A stretch of 64,000 nucleotides of DNA, taken from NCBI GenBank assembly GCA_047967505.1, contig CM106540.1; one strand, given 5' to 3'. The DNA is from Dipteris shenzhenensis. Taxonomy: Eukaryota > Polypodiophyta > Polypodiopsida > Gleicheniales. The notes beneath the pieces were generated by a model that saw nothing but the letters and a program-made list of their open reading frames with translations, ran no database searches and had not been told where the DNA came from. Both the position numbers and the translations under genes were made by a program. Below are positions 33,511 to 44,379 of this stretch, one piece after another; positions within the stretch are counted from its first letter, which is position 1; each line of letters opens with the position of its first letter.

Positions 33511-35822
33511 TGCTTATGAGAGAGAAATAGAATTGTCTTCTTTCTTCTGAGAGATATAGATGAAGGTCCATTTTTGAGAGGTTCCATGACAGCTCGCTGA
33601 AGAAGACAAGGTAGCTTTATGTTCACAATAATCATAGCGACAATCTATGAGCTTCAAGTAGCTCAATAACAAGCTTCAAATGCACCACAGTCCTTTGTCC
33701 ACTACTTTCTATAGCCGCCAAGATAGAGACCTGAGTCTCCAAAGGCTCACAGCAAGCAGTGCACCATGGCTCATATCAACGAGCTGCTCCATCGACGGAC
33801 TTGCAAATGGGTTGCCAACAGCCAAGTAAATGATTGCAAAGCTCCAGCAAACGAAGCTCCAACAATACTCACAGCTGCCGACTGCCTTATGGGCTTTTGC
33901 ATGCTCAAGTGCCTCTGACAGTGTGCCCTCAAGCTCTTCACCACCCATGCAACAAACTTCCAAGGGTTCACAGCTGTAGCAACCTCCATCTGCTGAGACA
34001 ACTCTGCGCCAACGAGCTGCAACTCTGTGACAACTCCAGCTCGACCTTATCCTTGGTGGCAGCAACGATGACATAGCCAAGAACTTCACAACACGAGTCA
34101 CAGCGCCTCTCCATAACAGCGCACTCATGCGTTCTCCAATGATTGCAACAACAGTAGCTCGTAATCGTTCTCCACGCTCAGCAACGCAGCAGTCACGGGC
34201 GACGACCTTCAACTATCCACAGCCGCCTTCATCAACTCGCTCTTGCGAAACTGCTCCAACCAGATCCGCCATGGAGCTCACGGGCTCCCAAGCTCATAGC
34301 CAAGCTCACGGGCTCCCTTATCTTGAGAGCCTCAACCAAGTGGCCGCCTCCTACTACAGTTAGCTCCCAAAGCGCCATATGCCATAGCGCTCTACAACGA
34401 TCTTCGAATGACAGGCTGCGCCATCAAAAGAGAGACGCCCGATAGCAATGGAATCTACATAGATTCTGATGAATCTTCGAAAGATTCTGACTGCCCATGA
34501 AGCAACACGTGGCAGATAGGGTTGGTTAGCAACCCTAGGTTTGGTTACCCACCAGTGGTCAGTCACTTGACACATGGCAAATTTGACCTAACCAGGGTTA
34601 GGTTTAGTCAACCCCTAGTTAGGTGGTTTGATCACAATTGTGCCATGTGGCAACGTCATCTTATCAGCCACATCATCGACTACCACGTCATCATCGATTG
34701 CCACATCATCACCAACTGCCACATCATCATCGACTGCCACATCACCTAACATGTCATCAGTGACACGTCATCAACCATGTCACCTGTGCCATGTCATCAG
34801 GGACACGTCATCAGTGCCACGTTAGCATTGCCACATCACCCTGCTAACATCATCTGTGTCAACTCAGCACTACCACCTCAGCAGTGTCCAGTCAGCACTG
34901 ACCCCTGCAGGAACAGTCCCTTGCCAGGCACACTGTGCACACACTGCATGTGCACACTCCTGCCACCTCAGCACAGAGCTTCACTGGCACACCTCTTGCT
35001 AAGCACAGTGCCACATCATCACTGCATGTGACTCACAGTGACACATCATCATTGAGCACCATTTGCACTCCTTTTGCCCCTCCACCTAGTGCAAGTCGTA
35101 TCTCTTGATCCAGGAAGAATTTGAGGGTGCTTCAAAAAGGAAAGTCACTCGTTTTTTTGTGCTCTACGCGCTCGTTACATCATTGCACATTTTGGTGCAA
35201 GTTACACTCACATTTGTGCCTCGCTAACAAAACCACTTCCTTCACGCAAATTTGCCTCTACATCGACGCATCTGACCCAGCACTTAAAAAGAACAAAAGA
35301 AAAGGAATTATTTGCTGCTCTTTCATCAATCGAGGGTTGGTTTAGATCTAGATTAGAGTAGACTAGATCGCCATAGAGGGGACGCTTTGAATTCCCCAAG
35401 TTGCCAATCTAAGCCATGCCCGAAATTCTCGACTAGTACCTACTCGTACGCTCACATCCGATTTCACATCATTACATTACCTGAAACCTTACATTCATCA
35501 GTTCAATGAGCAGACTTCAGAGTTCAGAGGCATTGCAGATTGATTCAGTGGGCAGATAGCACTTGATTTCACACACACATGCCACCATTGTAAAGCCTAT
35601 TTGGCTATCTTACGGCATCGTGCACATCATTTTTTTAGCCTTGTAAAGCCTCTTGGCTATTCCCGGCATCATTGCCACAAGCCTTGTAACACAGATCAGA
35701 TCTTATATACTGCAGTTCTATCTTCACCGACGGTACAGAGATTTCACTTGGCATCTTCAGTGTATTTGCAGTTGATTCATACAGAGTTTTCCAGGACACT
35801 TTTTGAGTACATTTCTTGCACC
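33511..35822 (+). other. Region of unclear origin before copia-B gag
   Basis: No family match. Around 34500-34860 the words CCACATCATC, CACGTCATCA and CATGTCATCA recur many times, a degenerate short-repeat block. From about 35100 the sequence is probably the copia-B leader, but no copia-B 5' LTR (expected TGTGATGGAATG) or Met-tRNA primer site was found. A deletion has probably removed the copia-B 5' end and most of copia-A2. Confidence 0.4.
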
Positions 35823-36726
35823 ATGTCGACTAGCAACCTCAATCTGGAGGCATCTGCTAAGTTAGACAACTCCAATTACGGTACATGGAAATACCGAATG
35901 GAGACCATTCTTGTGCTTCAAGACAAATGGGAGTATGTCGATGGATCTATACCTAGACCATTGGCCGATCCAGCCACCAGTAGCTCTACTCCATATGTTG
36001 TCACAGTACCAGCAACGGGATCTACATCTACACAAACAGTTTCCGCACCAGTAGCAGATCCTGCCATTGCCCGAGCTCGCAGAATGGGATAAGAAAGACA
36101 AGTATGCCTATCACCTGATCAAGCACAATGTGCAAGATGTCATGCTAGGACAGCTCAACATAGTCAAGACATCAAAAGAAGCATCAGATATGTTCGCAGC
36201 TCTCTACGAGTCCAAGAACACATCCATGATTCTCACCCTGAGAAACCAGATCAACCAGAGTTTCCGCAATAGCAATGAAACCGGTCATGCTTATGTACTC
36301 CGCATCAAAGACTACAACAATCAACTTGCAACAGTAGGAGAGACTATGAATCCCGCAGAAATGGTTCAAGTAATCCTGAATGGACTAGGAGAAGGATATG
36401 AGAATCTAGTCTAGAGTATTGCCATCCAACGGAAAATTCCAACACTGGAAGAACTTCAGTCAGTTCTACTTGGTGAAGAACTCAGGACTCAAGCCATTCA
36501 AGCACGTAAAGATCATTCTAATGATTAGGCATTCACAGCTTCAGACAGAAGCAGAGGCAAAGGCAGAAATAGAGATAGATCATATCACAAAAGTGGTCAT
36601 CATCAACAAAATCAAAGTCAGAATCAGCATCAACACCAGCATCATCCTCAGCAACATCAAAATAAGCAAAGAGGAAATCATTCCAACCAAGGAAGATTTC
36701 AAGGACGAGGGAATGCATCCACCAAT
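35823..36726 (+). pseudogene. Copia-B gag
   Basis: The start at ATG 35823 gives MSTSNLNLEASAKLDNSNYGTWKYRME, the copia gag N-terminal pattern (L-x-x-x-N-Y-x-x-W). The frame shifts near 36065-36090, then runs to a TAG at 36412-36414. After another stop near 36526 it continues through a Gln/His/Asn-rich stretch into the zinc knuckle of the next entry. With two nonsense codons and one frameshift, it cannot make a full gag. Confidence 0.8.
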
Positions 36727-38529
36727 GTGTCAAACATCCAGTGCAACTACTGTCACAAGTTTGGACACTATGAAAGAGATTGCCGCAAGAAGCAGTATGA
36801 CCAAGGCGGTCAATCCAGCAGTAATCGAGGGAATTCCCGAGGAAGAGGAAATCATCGTGGTGGACATTCTAGTCACAGTCATTTTGCAAATGAACATGGC
36901 AATATGTTTCTTGCAAGTGAAGAATTGCATCAGACTAATACAATGCACCTAGACATTGATTTCAATCCCAAAGAGGATTTCAGCTATCAAGTCAACCAAG
37001 TGGAGCAGGATCCTTGGTACATCGACAGCAGTGCATCATCTCATATGACAAATCATCAGGAATGGTTCACAGAAATGAAGCCATTAGAAGGTCAAAAGAA
37101 TTCATCTACACAGCAGACAATACACCGAATTCAAGGGACAGGTGTTATCCCTATGAACAATTTCACTGGTACAAAAGGATTAGTCAAAGATGTGCTCTAT
37201 GTTTCAAAGCTCAGCAAGAACCTTTTGTCAGTAGGTCAAATGACGGAACACAACTACAAAGTCATCTTCGACGGTGATGAATGCACTATCAGAGACAAAT
37301 CCAAAAAAGGTCAGCTAGTAGCAAAAGGTGTCAAGGAAGGACGCTTATACAGGATGCTACCTATAGTACCAGATAAGCATGCCATGTCAGATCAAATGCA
37401 ACAGATGCCACTATCTGCAAAATGGCACAAGAGATATGGTCATGTCAACTTCAAGTACTTGCTAGAACTCAGGAATCAGAATATGGCAATTAGGATTCCG
37501 AAGCTACAGTTTCTTGGAAAAGTTTGTGAAGCATGCTGCTTCGGCAAACAAATTTTTGGAAGTACCTCTCGTGCACGAGGTGTTCTTGATTTGATTCATA
37601 CAGATGTATGGGGTTATGCCCAGATTCGCAGCATCAATGGTTCACTTTATTACTTGACCTTCATCGACGACTACAGCAGATATTGTTGGGTCTACTTTCT
37701 GAAAGAGAAATCTGAAGTGTTTGCCAGATTTCAAGAATTCAAAGCCATGGTAGAAAACCAAACAGGGAGAAAGATCAAGGTCATGAGATCAGACAGAGGA
37801 GGTGAATACATGTCTTTAGCATTCATGAACTTTTGCAAAAATCACGGCATTCGAAGACAATTCACATGTGCAGATACTCCTTAGCAAAATGCAAGAGCTG
37901 AAAGGAAGAATGGGACTTTAGCAGACAGTGCTAGAGCAATGCTTAGTGAAAAGCATCTTCCGAATCAGTATTGGGTAGAAGCAATAGCTACAACTAACTA
38001 TTTGCTTAATCGGCTTCCTACCAAACCGATACAAGGTATGACTCCTTATGAAGCATTCACTGGACACAAGCCACGCATTGGGCATCTCCGCATATTTGGT
38101 TGCATAGCATATGCCCACATACATGATGATCATCGCAGGAAATTGGATGCGAAGTCATGCAAATGCATCATGGTTGGCTACAGTGAAGAAAGCAAAGCAT
38201 ACAAATTGTATGATCCCATCAACCGCAAAGTCATTATCTCCAGAGATGTAATCTTCGATGAGGAATCAGAATGGAAAACCTCACCTACACAGGAGATAGA
38301 AGAATCGACTTCACAATCATCTATAGAACAGGTTGATGAAGAAGAGCAAGAATTGCCAGCAACACCCCAAGCAGTGCCACAGCAGCTCAGGCGGTCTACT
38401 AGGGAAAGCAGACCACCAGCCAGATTGACATATGCTCAGAAAGGCAAAGCAATTCAGGTGGAAACCACCACCTATGCTCTTATGACTACCATCATGGCTA
38501 CAGAAGAGCCAGTGTATTGCGAAGAATGA
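36727..38529 (+). pseudogene. Copia-B zinc knuckle, protease and integrase
   Basis: A CCHC knuckle (CNYCHKFGHYERDC, 36742-36783) is followed by a Gly/Ser/Arg-rich stretch. The protease site reads D-S-S-A-S (37024 onward), where copia proteases have D-S-G-A-S, so the catalytic glycine is replaced. Integrase has HKRYGH...CEACCFGKQ zinc-binding residues, IHTDVWG, RSDRGGEY and the RAERKNG glutamate, then the GYSEESKAYKLYD C-terminal region. A TAG at 37882-37884 interrupts the core. The frame ends at TGA 38527-38529, where a short deletion joins it out of frame to RT. Confidence 0.85.
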
Positions 38530-39975
38530 AGAAATGGATGCTTTGTATAAAAATAACACTTGGGAATTATGCGACCTTCCACCAGGAAAGAAGGCCATAG
38601 CCAACAAATGGGTATACAAAGTGAAGTACAATCCAGATGGCAGTATTCACAGATACAAAGCCAGATTAGTTGCAAAAGGATTTGCACAACAATATGGCCA
38701 AGATTATGATGAGACTTATGCTCCAGTAGCAAAGATGGATTCCATACGGTTCTTGATATCCCTAGCGACACTCAGTAAATGGAATGTGTATCAGCTCGAT
38801 GTCAAGAATGCATTTCTCAATGGTTATCTAGACGAGGAAGTCTACATGCAACAACCTGTAGGTTATGTTGAACCAGGAAAGGAGAACAAGGTTTGCCATC
38901 TCAAGAAAAGTCTCTATGGCTTAAAGCAAGCACCCAGAAGTTGGTACAGTAGAATTGACAAGTATTTTGCTGATCTGGGATACATGAAGTCCGATGCAGA
39001 TCATACTCTCTACTACAAAGTTCAAGGGGAAGACATTACTATTGCACTTCTGTACGTAGATGATCTGATTGTGACAGGAAGCAAGGATAGCTTCATCAGA
39101 AAATTAAAACAAGACTTATCTACAGAGTTCGACATGAAAGATCTTGGACTTATGCACTATTGTCTTGGAATTGAGTTCTGGAGAGATTCGGATAGCACAT
39201 TCATGAGTCAGCTCAAGTATGTTGACAGTCTCCTGAAGAAGTTTCATATGGCAGATTGCAAGATTGCAGCCACTCCCATGGAACAGAGTTTGAAACTTAC
39301 TAAAGATTCAGAAAAGCCTATAGACAATGACAGATACTACAGGCAACTCATTGGATCTCTTATATATCTGACAATCACACGGCCAGATATTTGTTATGCA
39401 GTAAGCTCACTAGCACAGTTTATGGCAAATACAAAACACTCTCACTGGAATGCAGCCAAAAGAGTCTTGAGATACATCAGAGGTACAAGACAGTTTGGGA
39501 TAGAATCCAGAGGAAGTCATCCACGGTTGCATGGATACTGTGACAGTGACTATGTCGGAGATCATGAAACCAGGAGATCGACAAAGGGATATGCATTTTT
39601 CCTTGGTCAAGGTGCTATATCATGGTTGTCAAACAAACAGCCAAGTGTTTCTTTGTCTTCGACTGAAGCAGAATATAGAGCACTCACTACAGGTGCATGT
39701 GAGGCTATATGGCTCAGAAGACTATTGTCAGAAACAGATTACTTTGATGAGTCAAAGCCAACAACAATATACTGTGATAATCAATCGGCTCAAGCATTGG
39801 CCAAAAATCCAGTATATCACTCCAGGACAAAGCACATTGATGTCATAGGGCACTTCATCAGAGAAAGAGTGTTACTTGGTGACATCACACTGTAGCATTG
39901 TGATAACAAAGAAAATGTTGCAGACATCTTTACCAAACCACTCGGTAAAGAGCTATTCGAGAAACATCGACTAGA
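38530..39975 (+). pseudogene. Copia-B reverse transcriptase and RNase H
   Basis: One open frame (38534-39895) starts at EMDALYKNNTWEL, continues through NKWVYKVK, RYKARLVAKGFAQ, QLDVKNAFLNG and SLYGLKQAPRSWY to the catalytic YVDD at 39053-39064. RNase H then follows with GYCDSDYVG, STEAEYRAL and YCDNQSAQALAKNPVYH. A TAG at 39893-39895 cuts off the last segment (CDNKENVADIFTKPL), which remains readable to about 39975. This is the best preserved RT of family B and the template for recognising the fragment at 23472-24200. Confidence 0.9.
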
Positions 39976-40005
39976 TGCAGAGGAAGGACATTCCCATTAA
40001 AGGGG

Positions 40006-40355
40006 TGTGATGGAATGTAATGCTCAGTCCTTCTTCGATTCCCCAGAATCATCATCTTGAGGGAAGGCCTACTTCATGATGTTGATCTTGAGGGAAGGTG
40101 TTGAGAGTTCACGCTCAACATCATGTGATCATGTGTGCATAACACCATCACGTGATCATATGTGCATAGCACTAACCTTATAGAGTGCTATAAAGGAAAG
40201 GGTTAGATCCCCTAACCCTAACCCTAAAAGGGTTTGTATATATTCTATTTTTTCAACTAATTCTAGTGTACAGTTAGTCATTTGTGGTGTGCTCTCTAGC
40301 TGTGCCCTCTCTCCTCATCTCCACTCTTCTCCTCTCCCCTCTTCATATTTTGTCA
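40006..40355 (+). repeat. Copia-B 3' LTR
   Basis: It is preceded by the purine tract AAAGGGG and begins TGTGATGGAATG. It contains duplicated ATGTGATCATGTGTGCATA words and a TATAAA box at 40189-40194, and ends TTTTGTCA. Confidence 0.8.
40189..40194 (+). promoter_or_regulatory. TATA box in copia-B LTR
   Basis: TATAAA in the context GTGCTATAAAGGAAAGGG; conserved in the other B LTR near 24390. Confidence 0.5.
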
Positions 40356-40862
40356 AAGGGTACCAACGAGATGTGCATCTGCTTTGGTAGAGGAGACATG
40401 CGTGTACTTGGGTACATAGATTCAGACTATGTGGGGCATGTGGATAGTAGGAGATCCACTTTTGGTTATGTGTTCACCTTTGCAGGTGGTGTAGTGTCGT
40501 GGATGTCTCACGCACAGAAGTGCATTGCTTTATCTACCACAGAGGCTGAGTATGTTGCAACCACAGAGGGTTGCAAGGAGGCTATATAGCTTGATCGGCT
40601 AGTGGGAGATTTGGGGATTCATACAGGTGTACTGACATTGCATAGTGATTCCATGAGTGCTATTCAACTAGCACGGAATCCGGTCTTTCATGCAAAGACC
40701 AAACACATTGAGGTCAGGTACCATTTCATTAGAGAGGTACTTGAGGACAAGCGCATAGAGCTTGTCAAGTTTCATACAGATGATAACCCTGCAGATATGC
40801 TAACGAAGAGTCTACCTAGTCAATGGTTTGAGTATTGTCATGTATTAATGGGCATTGGATAG
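40356..40862 (+). pseudogene. Copia-A2 RNase H, 3' remnant
   Basis: It aligns with copia-A1 32590-33096. Features are YIDSDYVG, RRSTFGYVFTFAGG, STTEAEYVA and SAIQLARNPVFHAKTKHIE, ending at TAG 40860-40862. A TAG at 40587-40589 replaces the Trp of EAIWLD. The part upstream of AAGGG is missing because of the copia-B insertion and the deletion on its left. Confidence 0.9.
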
Positions 40863-40915
40863 TATGCTCACTGGTTGTTCTCCCTTAAAGGCACATTGTC
40901 CTTTAAGTGGGAGGT

Positions 40916-41085
40916 TGTGGGGGTTAAAGGTCACTATGCCTTTACCCGGTTATGTACAATACTCAAACACATATATAAATTAATGAAAAAGAAGATTAGG
41001 GTGGTTCTGCACCCACCAAAACTTGTGTGGCTCTTTGTTTCTCTCTCTCCCTCTTCCATTCTTGCTTTCATTGGGAGCACTCTCA
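40916..41085 (+). repeat. Copia-A2 3' LTR
   Basis: TGTGGGGG...CACTCTCA, 170 bases, after the same purine tract as in copia-A1. The following five bases are CCATC, while the five bases before the outer 5' LTR (27291-27295) are CCATT. This is a possible target duplication with one change, though the tract is rich in such words. Confidence 0.85.
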
Positions 41086-41268
41086 CCATCTCCCCCTCCT
41101 CCCTCCCCCCTTCCCCCCTCCTCCCTCCCCCCCTCCATCTCTCTCTATCTGTCCCCCTTTCTCTCTCTTTCCCTCCCCCTCTGTCTTTCTTTCTCTCTCT
41201 CTCTCTTTCTCTCTCTCTTTCCCTCCCCCTCTCTCTTTCTTTCTCTCTCTTTCTACGTCTCTTTCCCT

Positions 41269-41315
<47 letters not shown>

Positions 41316-41354
41316 CTCCCCCTCCCTCTTCTCTCTTTCTCTCTCTATCCCTCC

Positions 41355-41391
<37 letters not shown>

Positions 41392-41484
41392 ATTTTCTCT
41401 CTCTCTCTCTCTCTCTCTCCCCCCCCCTCCCCCCACCCCCCCTCTCTCTCTCTCTCTCCTCTCTCTCTAGCTCCCACCCCCCAC

Positions 41485-41530
<46 letters not shown>

Positions 41531-41560
41531 CTCTCTCTCTAGTTCCCACCCCACTCCTCT
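41086..41560 (+). repeat. Pyrimidine tract, continuation after the copia cluster
   Basis: CCCCTCC blocks grade into long (CT)n runs. Taken with 26640-27295 it represents the leader of the gypsy-type element G1 split by the copia-A2 insertion. Long Ser/Leu/Pro and Arg/Glu frames here are compositional. Confidence 0.85.
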
Positions 41561-42749
41561 CGGCTCTTCCTCTCCCCTCAACCCCCTGCTACTCTACCCA
41601 CTCCTCGCCTCGCCCTGCGCCCGCTTGCCACCCTGCCCCCCGCTCGTTGCCTCGCTCCTTGGCTGCCGCCCTGTTCCCTCACCCCCCACCCCGCCGCCCA
41701 CCCGTCCGCCTGCCACCCTGCCTCGTAGCCTCACCCGCCGGTGCCTCACCCTGCCCCCCTCTCCCCTTTCCCCTCGCTCCCCTCCCCTCTTCCCCCTACT
41801 CCCCTCCCCTCTGTGTAAACCCCCCCGGTCGCCGCGGCCGCCCCCCCTGTGTAACCCCCTCGGCGCCGGCACCGCGAAAAAGCCCCCCACACAGTTTATT
41901 AAAAAAAAAACCACCTAACCTAAAACTAACCTAAGGTTAGGTTAGTTGGTTAGCCTAGGTTAGGTTAGTTGGGTTAGTTAATTGACATAAGGTTGGGTTA
42001 GTTAGGTTAATCTAACCTCAGTTAGTTAATAACCATCTAGCTAACTATAGTTACTCTACGTACTTAAGTTAACCTCCTAGTTATAGTAACTGGGAGGATA
42101 TAAGTTAGTTAACCTAACTAGATTAACTTGGTTCCAACCCCTCAATTGGCCTAAAGTCCATTCACACCACCCTTAGGACCCTCCCCCCCCCCCCACAAAA
42201 GCACATTTTACCCCTACTTTAACCCCTCGTAACTCATCCATTTGTGACCCAAAATGAACCCCGTTTGAACCCATATTTCACACATGGAAACACCATGCTA
42301 TAGGGTATTTTTCCAGCCGATTGCATAGCATTTGGCATTCCTAGCACTTGCTCATTCGTGCCCACATGTGGGCCTCGTTTCGCACAAATTCGCCCATATC
42401 TTCACGTCGTGACCTCCGATTAACGATCCGTCTACATCGACACATTTCCCTACACACGTAGGACAATCTGAGGCACATTATTAACACGATGGTCCCTACA
42501 CAAACTAGCACCACTCTAACCCTCCTAACAAAACTACATCCACACCCGTACTTGTGGTAGCGACAACCTTGGCAAATCTTACCCAGTCTGCATGCAGCTA
42601 CGTTTTTGCCAATGCCTTTGACTCCAATGCTCACCACATCCACATATAACTCCACTATAACCACTGCCCTCGTCAATCCTCAACCCCGAATCCCCCCCCT
42701 GAGATTCAACCACTCCCTTTAACTCCTCCACGCCCCAACATGGTTGGAT
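41561..42749 (+). other. G1 leader; GC-rich block and GTTAG-rich block
   Basis: 41561-41880 is very GC-rich, with C runs and CGCCGC words unlike anything else in the window. 41918-42130 is dominated by TTAGGTTAG, GTTAGTT and CTAACC words, a degenerate short repeat. 42180-42740 has no recognised coding match and leads into gag. Confidence 0.4.
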
Positions 42750-43820
42750 GCCGTCATGACAATGATGGGGATATCGACCTCGATGCAGAGGCTGACAATT
42801 TCTTTAATCGAAGAAATAACAACAATCAAGGCCGATGCCTCTTGGAAAACTGGAACTTCCCAAATATAATGGTAGGGGAGATCCAACCCAATTCCTCTAG
42901 CATTTTGATGCCGCATGCCGAGCATGTGGAGATCAATCCCATGAAACCAAGGTGGCTTGGTTTCCAATGGCCTTAACTGATGAAGTGTTTGAATGGTACC
43001 TAAACCTTCTAGTGGAATAGCGAGCCACATGGGACCTACTTCAAATAGAATTCAAAAGACGCTTTCAGACAAAGAGGCTACAAGATGATCCCACTCTCCA
43101 ATTAAGCAAGATCAAACAAGGTCAGCGAGAAGATGTACGCACGTATCTGGGTAAGATAAAAAGATTAATTGCCAAATGTGACCCATGCCCAGATGCAAAG
43201 TACCTCACGGCATGGTTCATTGCAGGACTTAGAAAGAAAATTAGAAAGGATATGGAAAAGATAAGTAGCTATGAAACATTCTGTGCTGCTCATGCAGCAC
43301 CCATTGACATCGAGGATGGCATGATGAACTCAGACACTAGTAGTGATGATGGCAGATCTAGTACGCGAGATAAGCACTCCAAAAAAGGCAAATCCAAGTC
43401 CATTGCCGAAACATCAAATGAAGATCGCCTAGAGGCCATGACCATGAAGCTGAAAGAAGATATGATGTAGGCCATGGAACAAAAACTTCAATTGTCTTAG
43501 CCGTAAACTTAGACATATCCATGGTGAGAAAATGTATAGTGTCCACATTGCATGGACAATCATATAGCAAATGAGTGCCCGGTCCTAAGAGCCAGGATCA
43601 CTGCACAAGCAAATCCACCACCAAGGTTGTGGTGCCATATCTGTATCGTCGGTGGCCATGATGAGAACAATTGCATCTTCAACATGTGCAACAACCTGCC
43701 TCAACCTCAACAATACCAAGCGGCACCCATGCCAGTATATAGGCAAACGGCACTTGCACAAGCATCCCCAGCTTTGAGGCTAAATCCTGTTCCGGACACA
43801 AGTCCCACAACTACTTAGGA
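42750..43820 (+). pseudogene. Gypsy-type gag (element G1)
   Basis: Conceptual translation gives the retrotransposon gag domain of plant gypsy elements: KLPKYNGRGDPTQFL, then KVAWFPMALTDEVFEWYLNL, then IEFKRRFQ and QREDVRTYLGKIKRL. Two zinc-knuckle-like motifs follow, C-P-H-C...H...C at 43540-43578 and a shorter C-H-I-C...H...C near 43631-43672. Stops and frameshifts near 42890, 43018, 43470 and 43500 make it non-functional. The intact stretch 43252-43470 is acidic and then basic. It is on the same strand as the LTR at 24554, as expected for one element. Confidence 0.75.
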
Positions 43821-43829
43821 ATCCGAATC

Positions 43830-44350
43830 CATGACCATATCCAAGAGCACCAAATCCAGCTCCTTAGGCAACATCAGAATCCTCCTACGGAATTGTTCGA
43901 ATCTCTGGGAGAGTTTCAAAGGATGGGTTGAACTCGCAAATCCCCTTGCACCTATGAATGACATTGAAGATATCCCTATGTGGATGGGTGAGAGAGATGA
44001 CATATGCAACATTACTGTGCCTTTGATCGACAAGGCATATAATGAAGTCCAAGCCATAGTGGATGGTGGAGCAGGTGTAAATGTCCTATCAAAGGAGCTC
44101 TACAAAGAATGGGGTCTCCCACCAATGCAAAAGGCTAATTTCAAATACGCCTTGCCGATGATTCATGAGCTAAACCCTTGGGAATAGTGAATGGCGTCCA
44201 CAAAGATCGCAGGAGTCTACTTTTCCCTTCAATTCACAATCTTGGATCTCCCCAAAAAATGCTATTAAATCTTACTGGGATGTCCTTGGTTACGGGAAGC
44301 ATCAGTTCTCCATGACTGGGGAACTGATAGACTGACAATCTAGAATCATG
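43830..44350 (+). pseudogene. Gypsy-type aspartic protease (element G1)
   Basis: An open frame at 43831-44187 contains the catalytic segment VDGGAGVNVLSKEL (44062-44100), followed after a stop at about 44188 by FSLQFTILDLP and ILLGCPWL. These align with the minus-strand copy at 17154-17757. D-G-G-A in place of D-S/T-G-A occurs in both copies. Similarity ends near 44350. Reverse transcriptase and integrase never follow, and a minus-strand copia takes over. Confidence 0.7.
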
Positions 44351-44379
44351 ATAGACATAGGCATCTAGTTATCATGGTC

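Larger units (their letters stand above)
35823..40355 (+). mobile_element. Copia-B, lacking its 5' LTR
   Basis: Plus-strand copia with gag, protease, integrase, RT, RNase H, purine tract and one LTR (40006-40355, TGTGATGG...TTTTGTCA). Directly after the LTR the copia-A RNase H sequence begins with AAGGGTACCAA, exactly as uninterrupted in copia-A1 at 32590. AAGGG is therefore the likely right-hand target duplicate. The left-hand counterpart and 5' LTR are gone. Confidence 0.8.

Noticed and set aside
27291-41090. CCATT/CCATC as proof of the copia-A2 target duplication
   Set aside because: Kept only as support. One mismatch, and the surrounding tract is full of CCATC words, so alone it is weak.
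41023-41934. Ser/Leu/Pro-rich open frames up to 347 codons
   Set aside because: Derived from (CT)n and C-run DNA continuing from a copia LTR; no domain.
41918-42130. Telomere repeat array
   Set aside because: Words are irregular, both orientations mix, and there is no fixed period.
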